From UBA1952 sp965246855 (GTDB lineage Bacteria; Bacteroidota; Bacteroidia; Chitinophagales; Chitinophagaceae), in assembly GCA_965246855.1 (NCBI GenBank), contig CBDFFP010000005.1, positions 372,001-436,000 on the forward strand: DNA of 64,000 bases, given 5' to 3'. This document shows positions 52,101 to 60,332 of the stretch, piece after piece. Within the stretch, counting starts at the first letter, position 1. Each line of letters starts with the position of its first letter. The notes under the pieces are model-generated. The model was not told where the DNA came from. It worked only from the letters and a program-made list of their open reading frames with translations, and made no database searches. The position numbers and the translations under genes are program-made.

Positions 52101-55100
52101 ACGCCCTTGACCCAATCCAGGGGCGGGGCAATGTCCCCCCCCATAACCGTTCTTACCGGCGTGGCCATCATGTCCTCTATGGTCAAACGACTCACGTCGT
52201 ACTCCTTCCGGTCTTCATACACCGCCAGAGGATTACCCGCCGCATCCCGCACATACACCGTCTTGGAAATCACCAGACTGTCCGGCGACGGACGACGCTC
52301 ATAGGTCTTGCTCACCCGGTGGCCCAGCCCGTCATAATCAAACGACAAGCTGCTGCCGTCGGCCTTGCTCATCCCCTCTACCTTCCCGAAACGGTTCCAG
52401 CTTACGCTGCTCACCCCGCCCAATACGTCTTTGGTCAACTGACCGTTCAAATCGTAGGTGTAGAGGGCTAGGTTGGTGTCGCCTACGTTGTATGGGATAT
52501 CGGTCTGGTAAGCTGTGGTGGAGCTGTAGTCCTGCACGTTGCGCAGCCGGTTGGTGCCCGCATCGTAGAAGTAGGCCAAACTGTCCATCAGCAATGTGTT
52601 GCTACTCACCGCGTTGCCCATCCGCCGAAGCTTGGTCAGGTTCCCGTCTTTGTCGTAAGAATAATCCGAAGCCCATTCTGCGGTAGGCGTGCTGCCCATA
52701 GGTATAGGGCTTATAACACCGCGGGCTACCGGTACGGTCTGGTACTTCTCATAGCGGGCGCTTTTGATGCGCTGCAACGGGTCGTAGCGGTAGGCGGCGT
52801 GCAGGTTGCCAAAGGGTTCCAGCGACGAGGCAATACCGGCAATGTTGCCGTTGAAAAGCTCTTTTTGGGTGGGCGCCAGCGCCTCCAGAAACAACGAGTC
52901 GCCAATAGGCCGGTAGTCTCTATGGAAATAGTCTATGCGCTGGGAAAACACATCGGGCGGCGTCACCGCTGCTATAGCGCCCGACATCAGACCTATGGTT
53001 ACCCCGTCGCCGCCCATGTCGCGCCTAAAGTCGTTCTCCACCCCGTTGATGGCCTTCAGCCAGCCGTTGATGGTGTAGGCGTAATCCACGCCCTGCACCC
53101 GGTTCTCGCCCAGCGAGGTGCGCGCCAGCGGCCCGTGGTCGTAGTAGCGGTAGCGCGCATCCTCGTCCCACATCAGCCCGTCGGGAGAGGTGCTCGCAGA
53201 CACAATCCGGTTGTCCGCATCGTAGGTATAGCTCTGGAAAAGCTGGTCGGCCATGCCCCGGTTGTAGGCTGCCAGCAGCACCTTGCCGCTGTAGAGGTCG
53301 TACTCATAATCTACCCGCTTCATGCGCAGCTCCGGACGCATGATGCCACGTAGGTCGTGGACGAGGGTTTTTACGTTGCCCGACACATCGTAGGAGTAAT
53401 GCAGCGCGCTGCTGTAATTGGTATCGGTCAGCACATCGGCCAATGGCCTCACGGAGTTGAATGTCTTCACCGCCGCTACGCGGTTTTTGAGGTTGTACTG
53501 CTTAGGAAGCGTAGCGAAAGGCCCTGTGCCCGGCTCGTAAGAAGCCCCGTCGTAGAGCGTAGCCACCACTTCGGCGCGCGGCAGGCTGCGCAGTTCGTCG
53601 GCGAGCAGGGAGCCGATGGTCGTGTAGGCGGTACTGTTGTTCCATTCGGACTTGTAGGTACACTGGCCGGTTTCTATCACCCGGCTCAGCTTGTCGTAGA
53701 TAAAGTAGGTACACTGGTTATCGGTTATCTGCTGCGCCGTGCGGGAGAAGATGACCCGTCCGGCGAGGTCATATTGGGTGCTGGTGGTACCGGCATCGGG
53801 CGTGGTGGTGGAAACCACTTTGTTCTGTGCGTTGTATCGGTAGGAGGTTACCTTGCTGTGGGCCGGTACCAGCGGTGAATTCAGTTCGTTGCGCAGGCGG
53901 TAGGCGTTGATGGTATCGTTGTCGCTGCCCATCACCGAGAGCTTTTTCACCCCCGCAGGCGCTACGGTTTTTATCAGGTTGCCTGCTACGTCGTAGTAGT
54001 AGAGGGTGAGGCCCTGCTTGATGTCGTTGCCAAAAATATCTAAGGACTCCTGTAGCTGGCTTATAATATGGTTACGGAACTGGCCGACCAGCACGTTTCG
54101 CATAGAGTCGCGGTAGTGCATAAAAGCAATGCGGGCGGCAGGATAAAGGCGCTTGTATTTTTCATACTCACACAACTGCAGGGGCGCTGCGGTGGTTTTG
54201 CTGTTGCTGTGGGAGACCAGGAAGGCACTGGGAATCTGGTAAGATTGCCCGAGCGAGCGGTCGCAATAGGCAATGGCTTCTACGGTGTCTTCTACGCCGG
54301 TGTTGTAGTCTGTGCCAACGAGCGTAAGGGTAAAGTAGGTAATGGAGTCCTTCTCAAAGCCTTTGCGGGTGCTTTGGATGCGGTAAGCATCCCGGGGCAG
54401 CAGCAGGTAGGGGGGCAGCTTGATGAAGATGTTGTACATCTGCTCTGCCCCACTAAAATGGTTAATCCAGAACACGGTGCTATCGCCGCACACAAACGCG
54501 CGGGTTTCGCCCCCGGACGTCAGCGGCCCCAAGAGGCCTCCGGCAGGGGTAGGCACTAAAAGCGGTTTTTGATAGGGAACTACATTCTGATTATAGTACC
54601 CAAATGCATCCAAAAGCCCCAGTATGTAGGTATAGGTTTGATCTTTTGTGGGGTCTGTATTGATATAAAGGTCGTTGTTGTAATAAGGGTACTGTTTGTT
54701 TTGATAGGAAATATCGGAAGTGCTAAAGGTGTTGCCGTTAGCCGCCACGAGGTTTTTGAACTGTTCGGGTTTGGAGCCTTTCACCAGCAGGTTGTGGTTG
54801 TCCGGCGAAAGCGTATTTACATAGGTGCGCCAGGCTTCCATTTGCCAGTCATCGTATTGCGCGCTTACGGCAGATTCGGCATGGGTGAAGATGGGCGTAA
54901 TGGGCGAGCGGCGGTTTACGTAGCGGCAGATGGAATCTACGTAGTGGTTATAGTCGTAAGAACTGGCCTGACTGGCGTTTTGGTCTATAATCGTTATCAG
55001 ATCACCGTTTGCCATTACAATAGGGAGACCGGGCCGGTAGTAACTGATGCTAACGGGTGTTGTCCTAATCGTGACATTGCGAAATACGCTATCCAACGAA

Positions 55101-58100
55101 GCCTTGTATACGGGCAGAAGGCTGCTGGAAAGCAACTGCGCCAGCGTGTCGCGCCCCAGAGCAGGCAGGGTTTCCGTGGTGCCGCCGAGGGCCTGTACCC
55201 TGTTTTGTAGCGTCTGGCGAACTTCCTTAAACGATTTGGGGGTGCCGGAGGACACATCCAGCAGCAGGTAGCTGGAACCACCTGCCTCATAGATATGAAT
55301 GGAGGAGAAATAGATGGTATCTACCATCTGCAATTCATCTATAAAAGTGTCTACGTTTGTGCCACTGGGGAGTTTCACCCGGAAGTGGGCCAGTTGTTTT
55401 TTGATAAGCAAAGAATCTGTCAGGGCACAGGTACGAATGGCTTCCTCATAGTTTTCATAGCTAAAGCGAACGTCTCTTTCGTAGTTCAGTTTGTTTTGAA
55501 GGAACTTTTCAAAGAGCGGGTGTCCGGCTTTCAGGTTCAGCGTATCGGCTACGGACAATGCGGCCTGGAGGGGTGCTTTCAACTCGCTACAGCCTAAACC
55601 GTTGAGGTATTCCGGCTCATCGCGCTCCACCATGGTATAGTCCTGCGTTTCGGTAAAAATGCTCAGGTAGTAGCGGAGCGGTACGATTTCATGGTTTACC
55701 TCGCCGTCAAAAGTCAGCAGTACGGTGTTTCTGTTGGCATAGGTAGCAGCTAATTTGTCAAAACCATAGGTATGGAAGAGCGATTGAGCTTTGTAGTTCT
55801 GAAAATCAACAATGTGTGGTAAACCGAAGGTATCATTAAGCCTATTGGTGTCCTGAATATTTTCCGGGTAGAGGTAGAGGCGCAGGGTAGCGGTTCCGTA
55901 TTGGAGCTTCACCCCTATGGTGTTGGATTTTAGAGGTAAGGTAGTGTCCTTTTCCACAAATACGCTTGTGGCGGTAGAGCAGTCGGTGGGTGTGGTCATT
56001 TGCCCCAGCCTTTCAACGAGGTCTTGCTCGAAAGGATAGTCATCGCACAGGCGAACGCTAATACTTTTACTGATAGAGTCAGAGGCAATAAAATTCAGGA
56101 TGTTGTATTTTTCCAGAAAAGAGGCAATATTGTCGTAGAAGGTTTGATTGTATGCCAGATGTCCTAGTTTCACGGCATCGCCTCCCGGTGCGAGCAGCAT
56201 TTGCAGGTTGGGCAGCCAACTGTTGCACAAGCCGGAGGGCACTATGCCCACAGACACCATAATATTCCGAAGCGAATCGGGCGTAAGCAGGCTCAATTTG
56301 TCTCCGCCGTTGCAGAAACGTTGCATAAGGGTGTCGCGCAGTCGGACGAGCACGGCAGATGTTACATCGCAATTCTCCAAGCTTGCCAAGATAGCATCTA
56401 CTTTTTGTTCACATTCGTTGGATATATTTTCAGCAAAGTGATTGGAAAATGTATTGGCGGAGGTAATGGTTCGCGGTGTGGTGGAAGAAAGGGTTTGGGT
56501 TTTGGAGCCTTTCACCTTTATGGAATCCGCTGCATTGAAGAAGGACGTGGCATCGCTGTTTGTGTCTACAGTATTGTTGGCCCCCATATTATAGGCAACA
56601 GGCGGGTCTTTGTCCTCAAGACGTATACCGGCGCAAGGCCCGCATTCTTTCTGCACCAGTTTTCCGTCGTGCATCTTGTTTCCCAGACGGTACTCGCGGT
56701 TTTCGGCATACAGGCGAATCAGGTTTTTGTAATACTCGTCCTGCACATGGCTTGGATAATCTGTGATGTTTGCCGCCGTCTTGCCCCACAGCAGGAACAT
56801 ACATCTATTTTGTATGGTTTTGTTTTCGCTTCCGCAAAGGGTTTGCTCAAAAGCAAGTTGATTGATAGAATCTCCTTCCTGCGTTGTAGTGAGTTGAAGT
56901 GTATCCAGTATATTGCTGTCCAGTAGAATGTCATGTGTAAAGATGTCGTACAGCGTAAATCTTTGAGCGTTTTGGGCAATCTGAGCACTTTTAATGACGG
57001 CAAGGGTCTGGCAATAGGGTATGTTGACTAGGGCGCACATTTTCAGTTTGCAGTAGTCGGGGTGAAGCGGAAGCAATGCTGTCGCGATGCTGTCGTTAAA
57101 TATATCAATGAACTGCTGCGGGGACATCGCCCGAATCATAGCGGGCGTATAAGCCACGCCATCGCTGTAAACAGTATCGGGGTAATCTATAGCAGCCTGC
57201 TGATAAAGATAGCCTGGGTCATTTCCACCATCACAGCCACTTATGCATGTAAAGATGGAATTTTCTCCTGACCCTATAAAGGCTTTTGTAGCTGTGTCTG
57301 AGTATTTATAAGTACCATATTTAGCACCTGGGTACATGTCCCGCATCATTGTAAAGCGAAGTCCTTCACAAGGGTCGTCATTACTTGGGCAGGGGAATTT
57401 AGCTTTTTTTACTTCTTCATTAAGAAAGTATTCAAACGAATGATAACACAGCTCTTTGCTATCGAACAAAGAGTCTACGGAAGCTCTTATATCCTCCATT
57501 TTCACGTAAGACTTCTTTGCCCACACGTGATTTCCTTTTAGGAGGTAGGCGGCACTATCTTTTGAATCTGTAAGGATGGTATTAGTTGTGTATCCTACAC
57601 CTCCTAATACGCCGGAGTCCTGTATTTTAAGATTTCCGCAGTTGTCAAAGATTTCGTAGTTAAAATAGACCTTTGGCAGGAGACCATAGGGTAACCCGGA
57701 ACAGGGACGGAATGGCTTATAGTTTATGCCGTATGACAAGCCGTAGTTAGATTCTACCGACACAAAGTGGCCCCCATTGTTTTCCCATTTCAGTCCGAGT
57801 TTGGTATCTGGCACAGGAAGGAGGTTGCTCTTAAAACTATCGTTACCGGGTAGGTCGCGTACGCTAAGGGCCAGTTCAACGGTATCTGGGGTATTGGTAA
57901 GGCCGCTTGCAATAGGTCGGCCTTCGTCATCGGCGATACTAAACATATCCTGCCCATGATTATCCGTCGTAATGGTTTTGCGGTAGTAATTGTATTTACC
58001 AATGTCCTGACCAAAGTATTTATTCAGTTCTGCCTGAAGGGGTACTCCGTATAGGTAAGCTGTTTCTCTTTCATTTCCCAGTTGTAGCGTTGCTCCGGCA

Positions 58101-59563
58101 CGTCCTTCAAAAAGGACCCGTTCTGGATTTTCGGCAGCAAGTATTTTTCGGGTCAGGGGATATCCTTCCGCATTGGGAATAAAGCTGTTATATCCTCTTT
58201 TGTTTGGATTGGCAGGGGAATAATATCTGTTACTGACCGCAGAATCATCTAAGGGTGGAATCGGATTTTCTCCTCCTGGACATTGGGCTGTATCGGGCAG
58301 CGCGTCATACATGCTTTTAAGATACTCCGATGCACCTGCGGGGCGGAGAAAATTCGCCAAATAGGCAAAGTTTTTACGGTCTTGTACCGGAATAGGCAGC
58401 GATTGAATAACGGCTCTGCCTTCATGGTCAAAAAGACTTTGGCCTATGATGGTGTTTAGGGGATTAGTGTTGAGCCTTGTTTGGGTTTGCTTAGGTTTCA
58501 GCAGGCCGTCATAGTAAGTTATATTTTGTTTATATTTACCATCCTCTACAAAGGACGTTTTTAAATCCCAGTTCAGGCTGTCGTTTTTGGAGTTATTTAT
58601 AGTTACGCTTTGTGGGTCTGTCCACGGGCCATACTGTCTGGCCGTAAAGTCTGCAAGACTTGGCCGGAGCATTCTCATATGCCATACCAAAACACCTTGT
58701 TTTTGTGCTACGGGTATGTCGAAGTAGGTATTGTTTGTGTAAATACGGGTTGCATTATTTCTGAAGGAGTAGTTGTTTGCGCTTTCCGCGTAAGTCCACT
58801 CCACTTCGTAAGCTGCGGGTTTATAGTCTCCCCACTTTTGAGTCCAGTCTAATTTAAATGTTCCATCAGTAGATATACTATCGGCATGAAAAATATTATA
58901 GTTGTTTTGTGGTGGGGATGTATATTTTTGGACTCTTATCTCTCCGGAAACGTACACAAAATCAGGGATACTTGAAGCTTGGGCAGGAGTCATGGGAGGG
59001 TTTTGCTGGACAATACCACTGCTATTACGCATATCATAAACTTCTTGCACGATTACTTTCATCTTATTAAAACGACCGGCAACCTTATATGAATTATCAC
59101 ATGTCAAAACAGCTGAAAAGGGATCATAGTTTACGCTCATCGTATCTGTAGTGGAAACTACTTGGATATTGGTATCATCTGGATTAGGAATGCCAATCGT
59201 TCTATAAATGATAAGATAATGTATTGAATTTTGTAAGCTTGCTACCCCCGAAGAGCTGAAAATCCATGAAGAGGAGGCAGCACCTATATCTACTTTAAAG
59301 TTTACAAGGGCATATAAGCTTTTCAGGATAAAATTCGTTCCCTGATTAGCAGAACTCATGCTATAAAAATCGGCCTGTGTAACCGTAAATGTGTCGTAAC
59401 CAGGCGTATTTACGATATCTGACAACTTCATAGAGTCCACATAGCTAACAGATGGAAACTCAAATGTTTGTGCTTTTACATGCTGCATCTGAACCATTCC
59501 CAAGATGAACATCAAAACAAAGCACCAGAACTTAGTGGAGCCGAAAATCAGTTTCTTGTTCAT
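49184..59563 (-). CDS. Giant secreted RHS protein with HEFDH (M91/NleD-like) tip
   Basis: A 3459-residue protein. A signal peptide (MNKKLIFGSTKFWCFVLMFI, then LGMVQMQHVKAQ) leads into 1800 residues of beta-rich, fibronectin-like sequence with ITYYDGLLKPKQTQTRLN. YD-repeats start near 1860 (YYYDVAGNLIKTV); DHLGNVRATVLD is near 2895. Inserts of about 355 (2455-2811) and 255 (2951-3205) residues interrupt the core. It closes with WEYDPRTGRRWNLDP at about 3230-3245. The tip has VLNHEFDHAAEWD (HEFDH 3364-3368) and EEQRVITGSEQRTAKAL (from 3395), the pattern of M91/NleD-type zinc proteases. First intact toxin of the locus. Confidence 0.92.
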   Translation of the reverse strand: MNKKLIFGSTKFWCFVLMFILGMVQMQHVKAQTFEFPSVSYVDSMKLSDIVNTPGYDTFTVTQADFYSMSSANQGTNFILKSLYALVNFKVDIGAASSSWIFSSSGVASLQNSIHYLIIYRTIGIPNPDDTNIQVVSTTDTMSVNYDPFSAVLTCDNSYKVAGRFNKMKVIVQEVYDMRNSSGIVQQNPPMTPAQASSIPDFVYVSGEIRVQKYTSPPQNNYNIFHADSISTDGTFKLDWTQKWGDYKPAAYEVEWTYAESANNYSFRNNATRIYTNNTYFDIPVAQKQGVLVWHMRMLRPSLADFTARQYGPWTDPQSVTINNSKNDSLNWDLKTSFVEDGKYKQNITYYDGLLKPKQTQTRLNTNPLNTIIGQSLFDHEGRAVIQSLPIPVQDRKNFAYLANFLRPAGASEYLKSMYDALPDTAQCPGGENPIPPLDDSAVSNRYYSPANPNKRGYNSFIPNAEGYPLTRKILAAENPERVLFEGRAGATLQLGNERETAYLYGVPLQAELNKYFGQDIGKYNYYRKTITTDNHGQDMFSIADDEGRPIASGLTNTPDTVELALSVRDLPGNDSFKSNLLPVPDTKLGLKWENNGGHFVSVESNYGLSYGINYKPFRPCSGLPYGLLPKVYFNYEIFDNCGNLKIQDSGVLGGVGYTTNTILTDSKDSAAYLLKGNHVWAKKSYVKMEDIRASVDSLFDSKELCYHSFEYFLNEEVKKAKFPCPSNDDPCEGLRFTMMRDMYPGAKYGTYKYSDTATKAFIGSGENSIFTCISGCDGGNDPGYLYQQAAIDYPDTVYSDGVAYTPAMIRAMSPQQFIDIFNDSIATALLPLHPDYCKLKMCALVNIPYCQTLAVIKSAQIAQNAQRFTLYDIFTHDILLDSNILDTLQLTTTQEGDSINQLAFEQTLCGSENKTIQNRCMFLLWGKTAANITDYPSHVQDEYYKNLIRLYAENREYRLGNKMHDGKLVQKECGPCAGIRLEDKDPPVAYNMGANNTVDTNSDATSFFNAADSIKVKGSKTQTLSSTTPRTITSANTFSNHFAENISNECEQKVDAILASLENCDVTSAVLVRLRDTLMQRFCNGGDKLSLLTPDSLRNIMVSVGIVPSGLCNSWLPNLQMLLAPGGDAVKLGHLAYNQTFYDNIASFLEKYNILNFIASDSISKSISVRLCDDYPFEQDLVERLGQMTTPTDCSTATSVFVEKDTTLPLKSNTIGVKLQYGTATLRLYLYPENIQDTNRLNDTFGLPHIVDFQNYKAQSLFHTYGFDKLAATYANRNTVLLTFDGEVNHEIVPLRYYLSIFTETQDYTMVERDEPEYLNGLGCSELKAPLQAALSVADTLNLKAGHPLFEKFLQNKLNYERDVRFSYENYEEAIRTCALTDSLLIKKQLAHFRVKLPSGTNVDTFIDELQMVDTIYFSSIHIYEAGGSSYLLLDVSSGTPKSFKEVRQTLQNRVQALGGTTETLPALGRDTLAQLLSSSLLPVYKASLDSVFRNVTIRTTPVSISYYRPGLPIVMANGDLITIIDQNASQASSYDYNHYVDSICRYVNRRSPITPIFTHAESAVSAQYDDWQMEAWRTYVNTLSPDNHNLLVKGSKPEQFKNLVAANGNTFSTSDISYQNKQYPYYNNDLYINTDPTKDQTYTYILGLLDAFGYYNQNVVPYQKPLLVPTPAGGLLGPLTSGGETRAFVCGDSTVFWINHFSGAEQMYNIFIKLPPYLLLPRDAYRIQSTRKGFEKDSITYFTLTLVGTDYNTGVEDTVEAIAYCDRSLGQSYQIPSAFLVSHSNSKTTAAPLQLCEYEKYKRLYPAARIAFMHYRDSMRNVLVGQFRNHIISQLQESLDIFGNDIKQGLTLYYYDVAGNLIKTVAPAGVKKLSVMGSDNDTINAYRLRNELNSPLVPAHSKVTSYRYNAQNKVVSTTTPDAGTTSTQYDLAGRVIFSRTAQQITDNQCTYFIYDKLSRVIETGQCTYKSEWNNSTAYTTIGSLLADELRSLPRAEVVATLYDGASYEPGTGPFATLPKQYNLKNRVAAVKTFNSVRPLADVLTDTNYSSALHYSYDVSGNVKTLVHDLRGIMRPELRMKRVDYEYDLYSGKVLLAAYNRGMADQLFQSYTYDADNRIVSASTSPDGLMWDEDARYRYYDHGPLARTSLGENRVQGVDYAYTINGWLKAINGVENDFRRDMGGDGVTIGLMSGAIAAVTPPDVFSQRIDYFHRDYRPIGDSLFLEALAPTQKELFNGNIAGIASSLEPFGNLHAAYRYDPLQRIKSARYEKYQTVPVARGVISPIPMGSTPTAEWASDYSYDKDGNLTKLRRMGNAVSSNTLLMDSLAYFYDAGTNRLRNVQDYSSTTAYQTDIPYNVGDTNLALYTYDLNGQLTKDVLGGVSSVSWNRFGKVEGMSKADGSSLSFDYDGLGHRVSKTYERRPSPDSLVISKTVYVRDAAGNPLAVYEDRKEYDVSRLTIEDMMATPVRTVMGGDIAPPLDWVKGVSRRLVKAYHSDTTANLAVLLVGLPQLADYVRDREAVGSLVSKLDQGQLRTFVQTMPDVVGYALGGKTIAGEGEAVVGKEVYGASLSTYLEPVFLSVGMRPWQQAVLLAVREADGSEGDVFRWFCSQLGVSDSAVAGFPGDTAVLSAFNNLGWEERYGITKGLSELLVQQRGVLPDTVRSALVSAYGRGNSHVDFIKDLPWSGRVYEQLGKDADIYIAHRYDLRDGGLLDAATVTGPFENNGVLLSALSRQGTFPLEVEDEALVETVLGADVDKVISLAKGAGQGEVLRDAFANEFGRSGWLDAWYAEQQVLFRDRVFLSEHHLYGSSRLGMQKYLPTAVGYEPRPVSGAYAPNRLVQPRGWYSRVGEDVFVGNNYNGTLGQSKVWQSGDTFTRRHLLGHRHYELSDHLGNVRATVLDEVGYGKWQSVLGNGGQPVSSLQPAFVAQVSSATDYHPFGMPMSGRSYGDSVKRCVPVSWQVWLEEGRWGFLKGIDGLSGSGNGSGSGGSTGKKVGAKTRRYGTEAGSEDSLGYLGGGVCFGDEVLQVYHTRERSSSDPVVETYNTEADGDRGGVVQTVGYKVDLTGEPQGGVRLFLGIPLDSVGDRQSVQLKYRMGGLGNSLEEDVVAQVRVRQYRSSGGSDYETALGWRNVEGNGEQVLDIPVDSYRVAGKGRTYVEWRFAKRGGGSGVFVDKGIDLRNVRMEELKVGWYTKTVYSCEEEDNYRFGYNTQEKVNEVSGKGNHYTAPYWEYDPRTGRRWNLDPKPIVGISNYSAFTNNPILYNDPNGDIIVFDKSTTTQFRKDFIQAATHLVKHGQVKEIAQLYYSPKVYVIKETVRDVSRFIPDRKSANGGGTVEWNPLIGVKTNNDKKLSPTTVLNHEFDHAAEWDKNSKGMDKNSRKDNKNPYEDKEEQRVITGSEQRTAKALGEIKEGEVTRKDHGAKGVIDTDSPTSTEGTERKITENIGEVTIKAKRK

Positions 59564-60330
59564 AGCACGGAGAATGTGTAGTTTGTAAACTTCTTAAGTC
59601 TTACTTGGGAGGCATTCCAATAAATCAGGTCAGAGAGCTTTACAGGTATGGGAGGAACATTCTCATACGAAAAGTTAGTGTAAACAGTTCTGATAATTCT
59701 GAACTTGTCGTTCCCATAGTAGTCTTTCGCGTAAATATCGCGGTAGCTATATTCATAATGCAATACTTTAGAGTCCTTAAAGCGAATTATTAGGGAAAGG
59801 ATCTCCGCATTTCCGGGTTGCTTAGGCCTGAAAGCTATTTCATCTATGCCCTCCTTCGATTGCCAAGACACAATACAGTTTTCGGTAAGAAACTTTTTGA
59901 ACGATGCCACATCTACTTCTTCCGGGTTTTCCTCCAGCATGGCAACTATATCTTGGTTTCCCTTTTGCTTTGTACCATATCGTTCGTATATCGCAGTCCT
60001 TATACTATCTGAAAGCTGTAGGTGTACCTCACGCAATTCATGATTTATGATGATGTTTCCAATAGCACCTTCTGTTTTTTCTACCCGTCTTGATTTATAG
60101 TAGGTCAGCTTATTGTTGTAAATAAGCGAAGATGTATCGCGCAATGGGTTGTTACGATTTTCCTTGTACTTAACTTCCGCTATGGCCATACAGCTAAACG
60201 GTTTTGTACCGTGGAAAATAGAAACGAGTTGGACTAATTTGTTGTAAGCTTCTATGTTTACCTGCACCGCATAGAGAGGCATCGGAAAACATAGAAAGGT
60301 TGTTAAGGCAAAAGCATGAAGTCGGTTCAT
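59560..60330 (-). CDS. Secreted protein encoded ahead of the giant RHS protein
   Basis: A 256-residue protein with a signal peptide (MNRLHAFALTTFLCFPMPLY, then AVQ). The mature part is mixed alpha/beta (VQVNIEAYNKLVQLVSIFHG; FSYENVPPIPVKLSDLIYWN) with no known motif. Its stop overlaps the start of the giant RHS gene by four bases and its start is two bases behind the upstream gene, so the three form one operon. Genes in this position beside Bacteroidota RHS proteins may help export or surface display; that is inference. Confidence 0.75.
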   Translation of the reverse strand: MNRLHAFALTTFLCFPMPLYAVQVNIEAYNKLVQLVSIFHGTKPFSCMAIAEVKYKENRNNPLRDTSSLIYNNKLTYYKSRRVEKTEGAIGNIIINHELREVHLQLSDSIRTAIYERYGTKQKGNQDIVAMLEENPEEVDVASFKKFLTENCIVSWQSKEGIDEIAFRPKQPGNAEILSLIIRFKDSKVLHYEYSYRDIYAKDYYGNDKFRIIRTVYTNFSYENVPPIPVKLSDLIYWNASQVRLKKFTNYTFSVL

Positions 60331-60332
60331 GG

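Noticed and set aside
49184..59563. T6SS-delivered RHS effector
   Set aside because: There is a Sec signal peptide and no PAAR, VgrG, Hcp or Tss gene in the window.
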